NCBI GenBank assembly: GCA_030674185.1
Contig: CM060306.1
Location: forward strand, 40,214,483-40,278,482
Direction of reading: 5' to 3'
DNA: 64,000 nucleotides
Source of the DNA: Monoplex corrugatus
Taxonomy: Eukaryota; Mollusca; Gastropoda; Littorinimorpha; Ranellidae
In this document: positions 12,801-25,583 of the stretch, in pieces
How the letters are laid out: each line of letters starts with the position of its first letter
How positions within the stretch are numbered: position 1 is the stretch's first letter
The notes under the pieces: generated by a model
What the model was told of the DNA's origin: nothing
Seen by the model: only the letters and a program-made list of their open reading frames with translations
Database searches by the model: none
Translations under genes and position numbers: made by a program

Positions 12801-13262
12801 GGTCTGTTTATCCACTATCGACTACGATGCAGCCGTTCGAGCATCCAATACACACGACATGGTCAGGCCAAACATAATGTTCCTTCGTCACAACCTTTGA
12901 AATAAAAATGCCTCAATAACTAGAGGAGACCGTTGCTCAGTTTGTTACATGGTTACGCCTACAACACGATGGCTGCAACTTTCCTGATTGAGACAATCAG
13001 CTTCGTGATCAAGTTATAGAAAAATGCCATTCAGACAGGCCAAAACAAAAGTGCCCGATAGATGGGATAAATGGCGGATACCCTGAATTTGGAGACTGAT
13101 GTTGTGAAACAATTTCAGGAACTAAAACAATCCTTTAGAACCACAGCTGAATCTTATAGGTACAGCGGTGATCATCATAAAAAATATCCAGATTTTGCAC
13201 TGCGAGAGGAAAGACTTGTAAAAATGAACAGGTGCCAACACTTTCCAGTCAGTGTGCCTCAC
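12800..13262 (+). pseudogene. Decayed Ty3/Gypsy-type gag fragment
   Basis: Three pieces in order look like the central and C-terminal Gag of Ty3/Gypsy retrotransposons. At 12820 a frame reads DYDAAVRA and continues to FLRHN. After a frameshift, at 12923 another reads ETVAQFVT followed by WLR. An in-frame stop at 12989 is followed by RDQVIEKC. After a further frameshift, 13148-13260 carries spacing like two CCHC zinc knuckles, with most cysteines replaced (one Cys and four His remain). A (GA)n tract follows at 13264. At least two frameshifts and one stop make it non-functional. No protease, reverse transcriptase, integrase or LTR is seen nearby. Confidence 0.65.
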
Positions 13263-13263
13263 G

Positions 13264-13264
13264 A

Positions 13265-13312
<48 letters not shown>
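13264..13312. repeat. (GA)n microsatellite at the end of the gag relic
   Basis: It interrupts the decayed Gag-like reading frame just after the zinc-knuckle-like region. Confidence 0.95.
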
Positions 13313-13314
<2 letters not shown>

Positions 13315-13319
13315 CACTA

Positions 13320-14140
13320 AAGAGGCTAGCTGTTCTTATCGAAGAACACCCAACACAGTCAACGACTAGGACATTACAGATAACACAGATACTAAATCGA
13401 CACTGATAGTGAAGACACACTCACCCACACGCATTCATGACAAAAAAAACATGACGAAACCTAACCAGATTCCTATCCCAGATAGGGAGAGTTCCTGTCA
13501 CTGCAGACTCTGAAAGTGACACAAACTTTCTTGGTGAAACAATGGTTAAAGACGGAAAAAAAGAAGACAAAGACAAACAAAACAAAACAAAAAACTCAAA
13601 CAGCCCATATAACATTAAGCGTATCTCGAAAAAGTGTGGTAAGAAAGTATTGCCACAATTTGTTTGAGAGACTTCTGTGTAGAATTGGCTCCTTCGATGA
13701 TGAAACTCATGTGAGAGGAAACTGTACTTGCAGAGTTCATCATGATCAGAGCAATTCTTTGCTGAGTAGAGACACAGGATTACAACGAGATTTCTTGAAA
13801 ATAGGGGCAGAAACCCAGAGTATATCTGCTTCAAATTATGTTGATAATGATAACGCTGACATCATGAACGAATATAAATGATTTTTCACCTTATTTTGAA
13901 AGATGATCACAAAAAGATCATACTTATCGTTGATTTAGATATAAAACTAGTGGCTCATCCTTTAAGGCGCACTTGGTGACGACACGATTTTTCACTCGGA
14001 CGAGAAATTATGTCAAAAATGCTGCGCTTGTAAGACGATTTCTCACCCCTGCACGATTTCTCATCCGGATGAGAAATCGGCAAAATGTATCGATCGCCAT
14101 GGGTGATATATTTTCTCAGCCAACATGATTTCTTAGTCCA
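13320..14140. other. Unrecognised sequence, no gene seen
   Basis: The 121-codon plus frame at 13516-13881 and the opposing minus frame are lysine/asparagine-rich or hydrophobic, and show no domain I recognise. A motif of the form 'gatttctcatccggatgagaaatcg' is palindromic near 14046-14076, and related 'gacgagaaat' forms lie at about 13999 and 14030. Confidence 0.45.
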
Positions 14141-14142
14141 GC

Positions 14143-14170
14143 TCTGTCTGTTTGTCTGTCTGTTTGTTCT

Positions 14171-14223
<53 letters not shown>

Positions 14224-14323
14224 TTTTTTCTGTCTGCTCCTCTCTCTCTCGCTCTTTCTCTTTCTTCCTTTTTTTCTCTCTCTGTCCGTCTATCTGTCTG
14301 TCTGCTCTCTCTCTCTCTTTCTT

Positions 14324-14368
<45 letters not shown>

Positions 14369-14390
14369 CCTCCCTCCCTCCCCCTGTTCG
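14143..14390. repeat. (CT)n and CTGT pyrimidine array
   Basis: About 250 bp of CT with CTTT, CTGT and CTCC variants. Confidence 0.95.
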
Positions 14391-14479
14391 CTCTCTCTAG
14401 GGACTTCAGATAAATTAGTCAAAATCAAAGGTCTGTATGTGACGGTTTGTGAAATTATGAAATTTCATATTTCACTCTA

Positions 14480-15075
14480 AGTTGGGTGTGGCCTTGACCT
14501 TAACCAAAGTAAGTGTTTTTGTCACAGTTAATAGGCAGACACCAAACTATAAATGTCCTGCAAATATGATGTTCATTGCTCAAGTGGATTTTATCTTATA
14601 GGATCTGACTGTTTGAGCCATTGTGAAATAGCGTGTCATCGGAGATCCACTCTTGTGAGCTTGATATATTTATCATGGTAACTTATTTATGCACCAATCG
14701 CGTGATTATTAGTGTGCCATTAGTGCTGTCAGAAGTAGGTAATTTGAATGAGTAGATCTTGTGCCAGAGCTAGCGACAAATCTTCCTGTAACGTTTCTGT
14801 AATCATGTGTGACCTTGACTTATGCACCGACATCAGTGGTATTTCTCAAATAAGAGGTGCACCTGTGTTTGGCGAAAGTTGTAAAATTCTCTCTGAATTA
14901 ATGGCTTGGATTTAAATAAGAAAATAAAGATCGGATGTTGAAAAGGTGAATGTATATATGGCCTCGGTGACCTTGACCTTTGATAAAAGTGTAAAAAAAA
15001 AACCCTGGCAAACGCATAATGTTGTTAGTTTTTTGAGTTTCATTGAAAACGATCGGCTAATTAAGGCGCTACAGT
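14480..15075. repeat. Diverged repeats carrying a 'gaccttgacctt' motif
   Basis: The motif or a close variant occurs at about 14490, 14808 and 14968, each followed by AT-rich sequence of related texture. From memory, dispersed repeats with GACCTTGACCTT cores are common in molluscs. The units are too diverged to define a consensus by eye. Confidence 0.4.
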
Positions 15076-15110
15076 TGTCAACATTTCTTTTCTGACGAAT
15101 TTTAAATGAA

Positions 15111-15331
15111 TACACACACACACACGCACACACACGCGCACGCACACACGCACACACACACACACACACGCACGCACACACACACGCACACACACACACA
15201 TATGTACATATGTATATATGTATATATATATTTTTCTCTCTCTCTCTTTATGTGCGCGCGCGCGCGTGTGTGTGTATGTGTGTGTGTGTGTGTGTCTGTG
15301 TGTGTTGTGTGTGTGTGTGTGTGTGTGTGTG
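15111..15331. repeat. Compound (CA)n-(TA)n-(CT)n-(GCGT)n-(GT)n array
   Basis: Five simple-repeat classes follow each other within 220 bp. The CA arm on the left and the GT arm on the right are complementary, so the array could fold into a long hairpin. Confidence 0.95.
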
Positions 15332-15339
15332 TTATAAAA

Positions 15340-16150
15340 GTTTAGACTGTTGAAAACACACCTACAGAACAGAATTGTATGTAAATATGAAAAGCCATGT
15401 TCTGATTGTGTTTACGTATCTTGGAAAGCTGACAAAAAGAACAGTTAGATTTGTGTATCGTTTGTTTCGTTCTCTTAAACAAGCTACTGACTCTGAACAC
15501 GTAGCTCGTGTAAAGTTTTGCCAAATTTCATGAACCTGAGTTCTGATGATAATGAATGACAAAGTAATGCAATTACAAACGGCAGTAACTGTTTTATTGC
15601 TAATATATGAAATTTTTACATCTGTAACAATTAATTATTACAGTCCTGACTGGTGTTAAGTGTGCGTTACCGTTGCTGACTTGATGAACTCCACTTTCGC
15701 ACAAGGCAACACCACAAACTGGTAGAACTAATTCACGAAAAGATAGTCAAATAAAATACGTAATTTGTATTGGAGAGTAAGTTTGATATTGCTGCTGTTA
15801 CCAGTTTGTTAAGCTACATTCATACCAGACGAGGTCTCACTTTAAGGTAGCCAGATTAATTAACGAAAAGTATTCAGATGCAATGCGATGACTGCTTTAG
15901 AGAACAAGATTTGATACTTGTGTGTGCGGCCAATTAACGTGTACGCTACGCTGTGCAGGCAAGTTGCAGATTAAGATGGTGGTGGTCTCTATATAGATAG
16001 TTTTAAATGCTAAGAGCCACTGTTAGTTGATCGACCTGTTCGAAATCATAAATGAACATTTCCATTAATGCTCTCGAATACCCAGCGCGCGAGTAAGGGC
16101 TTGAGAATCTACCGAACTTATGTGTTTTACATACAATTATCTAACCTTTT
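15340..16150. other. Unrecognised sequence with a faint tandem pair
   Basis: Two segments about 128 bp apart ('aattcacgaaaagata' near 15730 and 'aattaacgaaaagtat' near 15858) and their flanks are similar, which suggests an old tandem duplication. No gene is seen. Confidence 0.4.
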
Positions 16151-16154
16151 ATTA

Positions 16155-16236
16155 AAATTTGGCCTGCTTGAGTGTCGAACCCACGACCACTGCTTTTTCA
16201 ATATGGCGCTCCAACCAACTGGGCTCACAGAACCAC
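16155..16236 (-). mobile_element. tRNA-like SINE head or tRNA pseudogene
   Basis: Read on the minus strand this has a box-A-like part (TGAGCCCAGTTGGTTGGAGC) and a box-B-like part (GGGTTCGACAC) at tRNA-like spacing. The stems do not pair well enough for a working tRNA, so I call it a tRNA-derived SINE remnant or pseudogene. Confidence 0.5.
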
Positions 16237-16239
16237 GGT

Positions 16240-16915
16240 TTGAGTATAGACAATAACTGTAGTCAGTAACACTACGTTATTTACATCTCATATCTAAGCA
16301 CAGCTGTCAAGGAACCTTTGTCTCACTTAACAACATTGAACGAATTATTCCATCACTGCTATTCATGTAGAAGAGGCTCGTAATTAGTGAAGACTCCTTG
16401 ATGCCAGTTACAATTTAGGTTCTACTAGGTCCCACTGGCAGTGGTCCAACATATAGGTATCTTGGGATATAGAACAATTTGTTAATGATATACGGAGTGT
16501 CTCACAGTGTTAGGTATTATCACTACATTATCATTGATTTTCTTGTCATGGCTTGTCAGTGAGACCCCGCTGTTGGAAGCGGTCGAGGAGATATCATATG
16601 CCGGTCAGCAGTGATTATATGGATGAGAAATCCATGCTGTATACTATAAACGGTGGCGGAATGGACGTTGAAATGGTTATCAGTTGACCACAGATCATTA
16701 CAAGCCGTTGCTACAGTATTTGCTCTGTCTATTTGCTGTTTCCGATAGTTTACTTTGATAGAAGCTGTTTTTCACCAACCCCATGGGTACTCTAGAAGGC
16801 AGTATATCAGAATATTCGTCTATGTATGTCCGTGAGTCTGGTTTTTGCCTGTTTGTGTTTTCGTTAAGTGATTGTATTATCTGTTAGGATAAGTGGTTTA
16901 ATTTAAAATAATTGA
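16240..16915. other. Unrecognised sequence, no gene seen
   Basis: No long frame, element end or simple repeat. It separates the tRNA-like relic from the long perfect GT tract. Confidence 0.45.
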
Positions 16916-16924
16916 AACTATCCG

Positions 16925-17940
<1,016 letters not shown>

Positions 17941-18343
17941 AGAAAAAGATGGAAGGAGAAGGTGGGGCGGAGAGACAGACAGAGACAGATACAGACTAAA
18001 AAATCATTATGGAGCGAAAAATGTTCTTTCAAAATATGGATTTTTGATTTCAAACGTAAAAAATGTGAAATTAAAAACGTCCAGACTGCAAAAAGCAGTA
18101 GACACAGAAACTTGATAAGATTTTATGACGTTTACTATCAATTTTCTATCGAAACCTTGTTTTCGTGTGTAACTTTACTGAAATTTTGTAAGATTGATGA
18201 ATCTTTCTGTCAGGACCGGCGGCACTTAATAGAGGATTGTAGTCTGTAAACTGTACGTTAGTCACATTTATTTCACAGCGGAGTTTTTCTGTTTCTATAT
18301 CCCTGAAAATTTGGATTGTGATTGATAACAGGCGGGGTACTGC

Positions 18344-18351
18344 AAGTGTGT

Positions 18352-18425
<74 letters not shown>

Positions 18426-18448
18426 AGATGATGTGAGCAGTGTGTGAG

Positions 18449-18487
<39 letters not shown>
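18344..18487. repeat. Compound (GT)n-(GA)n microsatellite
   Basis: Same order and place as 769-1031 in the paralog, but shorter, with a 22-bp non-repeat spacer between the two parts. Confidence 0.97.
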
Positions 18488-18488
<1 letters not shown>

Positions 18489-18989
18489 TTCTTTTTTCAA
18501 AAAGTTTTGAAAATCCATTTGCCGTCCATTTTGTGTCAGTTTTCTTCGTGAATAAAGTCGCCAGGCTTAGTTTGTAGAATGTGATGTTTTTAATCTGCTT
18601 ATCAAAGAAAGGTACCATACAGATGGTTAGTAAAAGGCTATAGCTAAATCCTACCAGAAATATTGGCAACCCCGTGGAGATCATTACTATCAGATATGCT
18701 GATGCTTTAGACCATCATAAAACGAGAAAATAAAGACATTAGAACAACGGCATTTTTCTATCCGATAAAAACTCTGGTTTGAAAAAACAACCACACTTTA
18801 TCATACCCGTAAATAAAATTATAGTTCAAAACCCATACAATTCCAACATGCTTTCTAATGTTCTCTAACTGAAAGGTCGTTGTAGCGTGTCTCCACTGGC
18901 CATGATTTATATATTTCACTTGATTAAACTGCGTACGAGAATTACAGATTGCCTGAAGACTACAGAGACTATTTTGAATGACATGCCAT

Positions 18990-19040
18990 TTTCTCCTCCT
19001 CCTCCTCCTTTTCTTTCTTCTCCTCCTTCTTTCTGTTGTT
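18990..19040. repeat. (CTC/TTC)n pyrimidine tract
   Basis: CTCCTC and TTCTTC units. The paralog at 1681-1750 has a matching TTC-rich tract, so it predates the duplication. Confidence 0.85.
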
Positions 19041-20337
19041 TTTGTCCATCTTTTTCCGATTAGCTTGACTTTGTGCATCACCTCTCACATTAGTTCTCGC
19101 CTGTCACCAGGACTTCTAGCCAGTGTGAAGGGTTTGTGCGCGGACTGATGTCATCTGCTTTGAATAGCATAAATCTTCCCTATTCAGTGCAAGTGGCCGA
19201 TTCCGTGAAATTATGAGCTGAGCCACAAACGACACGGATGCTTTGCATTTTGTATCTCATAGCGTTTGTCTTACGGCATTTGTTATGTAATTATTCGCTT
19301 TCCTGAAGCTTTCAGAACCCAGAACCCGTCAGTGTTGAGCACATACACCAAAATCAGGATGAAAAATATCTGTTGGCGTTCTTGGAGACTGTCATCTACG
19401 AGATCTTGGTCAGTTTAGTGGTACACATTTGGCATTAAACTAAACACATCGCTGATGAAAGTGGCTGAATAATATAACATACTGGTCGAATTACGCACCG
19501 AAATCCAAGCCATTGTGACAAGACATGTAGGCAATAGGTATGATATTATTGTCAGACACATATGGAATCATTAAAGGACTCCAAGCAGATTGCAGAGGAG
19601 TCGAATGGATGGTGATAGAATCTGCGCCATCTTGATTGAACAGCAACAGTAGTAATGACCATAACCGGCCATCATCATGAAACATTCATCGGGGACTTGG
19701 CAACATGCTGTCTGGTCAGGACACAAGGCGTGACACCAAAGCTCCGTACCGTTGATTAACAGAAGACATCCCCATCCCATCGTTTCATTCCGTCCTGTTG
19801 TGTTACCATAGCAATTCTATTGGTCGGTGATGGGCAGCTTGTTTGCCTTGTCCAGTCCAGGGAACTTTATCAGTCTCATCAGTTATGTTGAGCTTGGACA
19901 AGTCGTACACGTGGAAACGTGACCGAAAGAACGGAAAGGTCAAACTGTTCTTTCAGAGTCATCTATCATGCCACTTACTTTTATATCAAGTTTCTTTGAA
20001 ACTGTCATGTTCATCGGTTATCTTCCTTTCTAATGCGATACAAATCAGAGAAAGCTTGTATTAGCTGCGTGCGTGCGTGCGCGCGCTCGCGCATGTGTAT
20101 GTGTGTGTAAGAAAAATATAGAACACAGTGCATGGCGTGTGCGCATAGCTTACAAGATCAATGGTAGGAGTGTCAGCCTTGCTATCAAAGTATTAATTGA
20201 TGTTGTGGTGTTAGTCATCTTGCATAATTCATGGTTGACAGTCCTCCCTGCTGTGTTCTATGTTTAATGCTGATGTGTCTCTTGTTAATGGCGTGTTTTT
20301 CTATCTAAAAGCGGGCAGCGAGACAGAAAAAAAAAGT

Positions 20338-20442
20338 AACAGAGAGAGAGAGAGAGGGAGAAAGAAAGAGAGACAGACAGACAGACAGACAGACCGTGCG
20401 CTCGCGCGCGCGGAGAGAGAGAGAGAGAAAGAGAGAGAGCAC
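20338..20442. repeat. (GA)n with (GACA)n and CGCG interruptions
   Basis: GA, then GACAGACA, then GCGCTCGCGCGCGCG, then GA. The paralogous place in A1 (3885-3960) is A-rich and not an array, so the growth is specific to this copy. Confidence 0.95.
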
Positions 20443-20524
20443 AAACAGTAGCAGAAAGACAGAAAGAAGAAAACTAAAAAGGGAAGAGGGGCAGGAGGAC
20501 GCATAGAAGGAGGTGGAAAAGCTG

Positions 20525-20880
20525 TAATTCTTTTTCTTCTTCTTCTTTCTTTCGCCGTCTACATGGTCAAGCCATATCTGGCGATAAACAGGACCACTTT
20601 TCCCAGTTCCTGACATCTGCCGTGAAGCTTGGTGCTTAGAGGAGTTAAAGTCGGCCATGTCTATTGTCGATCCACTCGATAAGGGCAACATCGCTGCCAG
20701 TATGCGTTCTGCTGTTTGGTTCTCTTGACTGTAGGGGCAGACTGGTGATGAATGTGCGGTTCATATGGGCTTTGAGTCAGTCGAGGTCGGTGCGTGGTCT
20801 CATCCCGACCACATGCCGCTCTCTGACAGAAGGTGATAGTCCGTCCATTTCTGTTCTTGGTTTAACGTTGATCTAGCTAT
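20525..20880 (-). mobile_element. 3' end of a non-LTR retrotransposon (I-clade-like) with a GAA tail
   Basis: On the minus strand the sequence looks like the C-terminal tail of I-clade-like LINEs: a decayed Cys/His segment (reading VCPYSQENQTAERIL, where functional elements usually have a C-C-H-C pattern), then a short hydrophobic end reading ARYGLTM before a stop, then (GAA)n at 20527-20550. The paralogous site in A1 near 3965 has no such sequence, so this is an insertion after the duplication. The clade call is from memory of molluscan elements with GAA tails and is tentative. Confidence 0.55.
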
Positions 20881-20946
20881 AGCGATTAAGACTTTGTTCG
20901 CTATTTTTTTTTTTTTTTGCCTCAGAAATCTCAAACGATTGTGTGA

Positions 20947-21012
20947 GAAAAACCAACCAATCAACCAACCAACCAACCAACCAACCAACCCACCGACCGA
21001 CCAACCAAACAA
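20947..21012. repeat. (CCAA)n microsatellite
   Basis: CCAA/CCGA/CAAA units. A1 has no array at the matching place (about 4020). Confidence 0.93.
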
Positions 21013-21255
21013 ACAATAACCAACAAACAGAAACAAGAATAAAACAAAACAACAAAACAAAACTAGTCTCCATCTTTTAAGACATTACTATTACTGATAT
21101 GAGTCTCATCTCTTTCTCCTGTCTAACTCTTCGTCCTACTGACCGTAGTGTACTTGTATTACTTGTTGAGTGAATAAATATGTATATTTCATCTGTCTGT
21201 TGGTAAGCCACATATCAGTGCGTGTGATTTCGCCAGCCTGAATCCCTGTGAAGGA

Positions 21256-21256
<1 letters not shown>

Positions 21257-21329
<73 letters not shown>

Positions 21330-21440
21330 AGTGCGTGCGTGGTGTGTGTGTGTGCGAGTGTGTGTGTGTGAGTGTGTGTGTGTGTGAGCGCGCGCGCGCG
21401 CGCGCATGTGTATTTATGTGTATGTGCGTATAGGTGTGCG
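21257..21440. repeat. (GT)n array with GAGCGCGCGC interruption
   Basis: About 70 bp of pure GT, then GTGCGTG and (CG)n breaks, then impure GT. Confidence 0.97.
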
Positions 21441-21860
21441 TCTGTATGTCTGTCTGTGGGTGTATGCTTTCACGGTGAAACGTGTTCCCGTTTCATGCGC
21501 ACACAACATAGTAGTTTTCTTGTTCTATGCAATATCATGCTTTTATGATTGATTTGAATGTCAGCATGTTTTTATTCATAACATTTCCTGTCAATGGTAA
21601 TGAGTGTCGTTCAGGGATGCGGCGTTATATAAATATTATACATTTTTCTTCTTCTACTACTTTTTAAGGACAGGAGTAATCCGGTATATTCACTAATGAT
21701 AACCAATTTCTTTGAGACAAGAATAATATTCATTAAACGCTGACAAAGAGTAAGGTTTAGGATATAAACACATTTGACATTCAGTGAGTCTTGACAAGAA
21801 GCGATTTGTCTCTGCAAGGCCTGAATGTGTGGAATGTAGAATATCAAGAATTTACGTATT

Positions 21861-21861
21861 T

Positions 21862-21921
<60 letters not shown>
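21861..21921. repeat. (GA)n microsatellite
   Basis: Sixty bp of GA with one GGA slip. Confidence 0.97.
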
Positions 21922-21924
<3 letters not shown>

Positions 21925-22078
21925 AGATTTCAGTTTTTTTATATATTCAAAATGGTCTAAGTCCCTTAAGAAAGAGTGATTACAGAATAATCAAACAGTA
22001 TAGTAAATGATTATAAAAAGTGTAATCAAATAAACATTAACATTATATAACAATAACAAAAAACAAAACACAAAAACA

Positions 22079-22094
22079 GAACACACACACACAC

Positions 22095-22153
<59 letters not shown>

Positions 22154-22171
22154 CATACACACACACACACC
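22079..22171. repeat. (CA)n microsatellite
   Basis: CA with AACA slips at each side. Confidence 0.97.
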
Positions 22172-22264
22172 AAACTGCACATTGCGAAAAAACAGTTTCC
22201 CTTATTTCGACTGTTTTAGGCAGGAAAAAAGATGAGATTCTTAGCATAATCAAAACAAGTTAAA

Positions 22265-22480
22265 CTCAGTAATTGACATCGTTTAAACGTGTTCGAACGT
22301 CAAAAAATACTTTTGTGATAAAATACTTTTGTGACCAAACATCATGAAACGCTGGACTGCACAGGACAGAATGGATCTCTCCTTTAGCGTGCATGCATAG
22401 GGGACAAATTATATCAGACTCTCTATGTTGCTTGTATCTCAACTGATGGACTTTCAAAGTCGGCACGCCGAATATGAATT
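22265..22480 (-). mobile_element. LINE C-terminal fragment with CPLC...H...C motif
   Basis: The minus frame reads QLRYKQHRESDIICPLC, then an Ile-His and a CSPAFHDV segment. Many non-LTR retrotransposon polyproteins end with such a CPLC-x(n)-H-x(4)-C zinc-binding segment. It keeps a short open frame but has no upstream catalytic domain attached. It probably belongs to a different element from the LINE at 22960-23560. Confidence 0.55.
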
Positions 22481-22489
22481 TTGCTATTG

Positions 22490-22530
22490 CTTATTTCAGT
22501 TTCAGTTTCAGTTTCAGTTTCAGATTTGAC
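22490..22530. repeat. (TTTCAG)n hexamer array
   Basis: Five to six TTTCAG units. A short inverted partner (GAAACT/CTGAAA) lies at 23230-23256. TTTCAG arrays are, from memory, frequent at the edges of gastropod repeats. Confidence 0.85.
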
Positions 22531-22749
22531 GTACTAGAATTCTTAGAGGCAAAAGTCTCTACGTCGTTATATGAATGAATCAGTCTAGTATGGCGCTATT
22601 CTCCACGCTCATTTGGACTCACCTCACATTACTTTTTTTTTTACAAGACACTGGGTGTAATACATACAGAAGGACCATTATATCAAACATACACACATAC
22701 ATCAGAATACACATATGAACAAACGTGCACAATTATATCAGTAGTGTGT

Positions 22750-22776
22750 AATCACACGCACGCACACACACACACG

Positions 22777-22855
<79 letters not shown>
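22750..22855. repeat. (CA)n/(GT)n inverted junction
   Basis: A CA tract turns into a GT tract at 'cacacacgttgtgtgtg', giving a self-complementary centre with a GT arm of about 70 bp. Confidence 0.95.
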
Positions 22856-22959
22856 ACATGTACAAGACATGAATGATCAAACTATACAATAATGATCGGT
22901 AGTTAGAAGTGGAAGACATATTGGTAGAAAAAGAACTAAGGTATCAACAGTGGAAGGTC

Positions 22960-23560
22960 TGTCTAAAAAGTGAAGTCTTTTTAACTGTGACTTAAAGTGC
23001 GAAAGGGTGGACGGATCCCTCAAATCAGCAGGCAGCGAGTCTCAAACAGATGGCATAAAGAAACCAAAAGAACGCTTACCAGCTGCTTTCAGATTATGTT
23101 TTGGCACCCTCAGAAGTTTTGTTTTGAGTATTGTAGGGTGCATGATGTTTGAGACGAACTCCATACACATGGCACTTGTGACGTTAATGCATATGTAATT
23201 CGTTTCGAGCGCGGAGACGTTGTATTGAGAAAGTGAAACTGAAACTGAAAGAATCTGAAAGGTACGATGGTAATGATCTTTCGAAATGGCAATAACCAGG
23301 ATTTGCAATTTTGTTCTCTCAGTGAGATCTGATTGGTAACCAGTGTAGTTCTTTGAGTAAGAGCGTTAAATCATCATGCTTTCTTTTCTTCGTGATCAGA
23401 TGTGCTGCATTGTTTTGAACCCGTTGTAGTCGAGACACTTCTTCTGTTGGTAAGCCAGCTACCATAGAATTACAGGAGTCTCGTTGAGAAGTTATTATAG
23501 CGGAGACAGGAGGTTTTCCGAGCGTAGTGTATAACAGTGTCAACGAATGCTCTGTAAAAA
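22960..23560 (-). mobile_element. L2/CR1-like LINE, C-terminal reverse transcriptase relic
   Basis: The minus strand reads SRLQRVQNNAAHLI and LLKELHWLPI near 23340-23460. This is the typical C-terminal region of L2/CR1/Jockey-type reverse transcriptases. Further left, frames read LKAAGKRSFGF and SLPADLR, the conserved tail before the stop. Frameshifts and stops break it. The catalytic core is absent, so it is a 5'-truncated copy. It sits inside the extra sequence of block A2. Confidence 0.7.
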
Positions 23561-23841
23561 TCGCATGCAGCTTAATATTTGCTTGTATTCAGATTGTCTC
23601 ACCACTGACTTTTTTTTCTCAACGAATTATCAGACAACGCTAGAGAAATCCAGAACGATCTTAAAAGGCATCCAGTGGTCGAATAAATGTGTTATTTCTG
23701 TGGAATGTGTGAACAGTGGTATCTGGTTTCTTTCTATAACCTTCCTGTCACATTTTTTTCTGTACAATGTTTAATTAAGACTATGCCACCATGCTGCATA
23801 TCTATTTGTTTTCTTGTTCAAACTCACGAGTGAATGAGTGA

Positions 23842-23976
23842 GTGTGTGTGCGTGCATGCTTGTGTGTGCATGCGTGTGTGTGCGTTCATGCATACGTGTG
23901 TGTGTTTGTGTGCGTGCACTTGTGTGTGTGCGCTTATTGAGGTGTGTGATTGAGTATCTGATGCGCACACCCCGCT

Positions 23977-24062
<86 letters not shown>

Positions 24063-24070
24063 GGTGTGTG
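23842..24070. repeat. Impure TG array, then (CA)n ending in a palindrome
   Basis: Impure TGTG/TGCATG covers 23842-23935, and pure CA covers 23979-24062. The end, CACACACCGGTGTGTG, is self-complementary. Confidence 0.95.
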
Positions 24071-24215
24071 TAGCTTTATGGATGTAAACGTATTCATAGT
24101 GCAGATGAATCGAAGCATATGCACACACCAACGCGCAAATGTATTCATATCATTATATTCCAACATGCATGTAACTCAACCTTTCTACTACACACTCCTC
24201 AACACCCACCCTGCT

Positions 24216-24218
<3 letters not shown>

Positions 24219-24295
<77 letters not shown>
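24219..24295. repeat. (GA)n microsatellite
   Basis: About 77 bp of pure GA. The paralogous spot in A1 (5304-5315) has only about five GA units, so the growth is specific to this copy. Confidence 0.97.
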
Positions 24296-24298
<3 letters not shown>

Positions 24299-24544
24299 CA
24301 AGAAGCAATAAACATCACACTTCAGATCCCATGACAGTTATTAACATCGATGTTGCAGGCGATGTGACGGGCGATATGACTGTCGTGTATCCAGCCTAGA
24401 GCGCCCCACTTCATTGATGAACGTGTAACTGAGAACACGAGCAGCACATAACTGCTATCAGTTTTTCTCTGACAGACAATTAGAACTGACATACTGAGCC
24501 ATCTGTTTGATGAAACCAATCCCCGCTCTGTCCATGTGTATACA

Positions 24545-25320
24545 TATCACACTTGCTATGCCTGGCTTAGAATCAGTAAGCATCTGTTTAAACTGGAAAG
24601 GAATTGAAAACGAGTTAGTGTTTTGAACTCGAAGTCAGTCAACATCAATGGAACAAAACAAGCATTTATTCCTTGCTTAGAAAGTTAGTTTCTTTGAATT
24701 CAAATACATTTGTATAAAACCACATCCAATTATTACATAGACAGAGGTATTATAAGACAGTGTATCAACACTATTGGCAGTGTGACTGTTCACATGATGA
24801 GTGTGGCTCAAAGTTATACAAGTAATGTTGTGTCCCAATAGTTTTCAGCTATTTCGTCTCCTTACATCGCCTGGCCTTGATCCTGTTTCTTAAGTGCGGG
24901 TCGTCTGTCAGCATGACGATCAGTAAGTTGTATTCGCTTTACGTTATCCGAACAACAACATTCATCCAGCACTGTCAATCATGCCACTGAATTCTCATCG
25001 ATGAGCCCATCATAGAATCAGGGTACCAGGCCTTCAGTTTTGTTTATCATCTTTAAAATCTAAAAACCAAAAGTAAAAAACAGAGAGAGAGAGAGATGTA
25101 CCAATGTACCAATGCAACTCAAATACAGTTAAAATCCATTTAACATATCAGTGTTCACTTGTCTTCCATTCAAAACAGGGATGTACAATGTACACGGACA
25201 TTATAAGGAATGCAGAAGAGTGGACAAAAGAGACAAGGCAAATTACAGAAAGAAATATAAAAGAGATCATATGTAAAGAGACGGCGTTCATGGCATATCA
25301 CAAGTGGGATGTAATGACTA
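24545..25320. other. Unrecognised sequence, no gene seen
   Basis: No recognisable domain or element end. The frame at 25104-25427 runs into the CAAA microsatellite and has no domain. Confidence 0.45.
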
Positions 25321-25370
25321 TAACAAACAAACAAACAAACAAACAAACAAACAAACAAATAGACAAACAA
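25321..25370. repeat. (CAAA)n microsatellite
   Basis: About nine CAAA units with one TAGA variant. Confidence 0.95.
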
Positions 25371-25525
25371 AAACAAAATCTTCAGCAGATAACCAACTGC
25401 AATGACCCGGTTATGATTCACAATTAGACATACGAAAACAGTCAGCATCGAAGAGAACTGTTTCAAGTTTCAAACAGGAATGCGTTTGGTGTTCTATTTT
25501 TCAGTAGGAATTCAAAATCACATTG

Positions 25526-25528
<3 letters not shown>

Positions 25529-25580
<52 letters not shown>
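25529..25580. repeat. (CT)n microsatellite
   Basis: Pure CT of about 50 bp. Confidence 0.97.

Positions 25581-25583
<3 letters not shown>

Noticed and set aside
13148..13260. Functional zinc-finger gene
   Set aside because: The spacing recalls CCHC knuckles, but most cysteines are lost and the segment follows a broken Gag-like sequence, so it is part of a dead retroelement.
16155..16236. Intact tRNA gene
   Set aside because: Box-A- and box-B-like parts are present, but the acceptor and anticodon stems do not pair well. It is better explained as a SINE head or pseudogene.
24219..24295. Promoter GAGA element
   Set aside because: It is a plain (GA)n microsatellite that grew in one paralog only, and no gene lies next to it.
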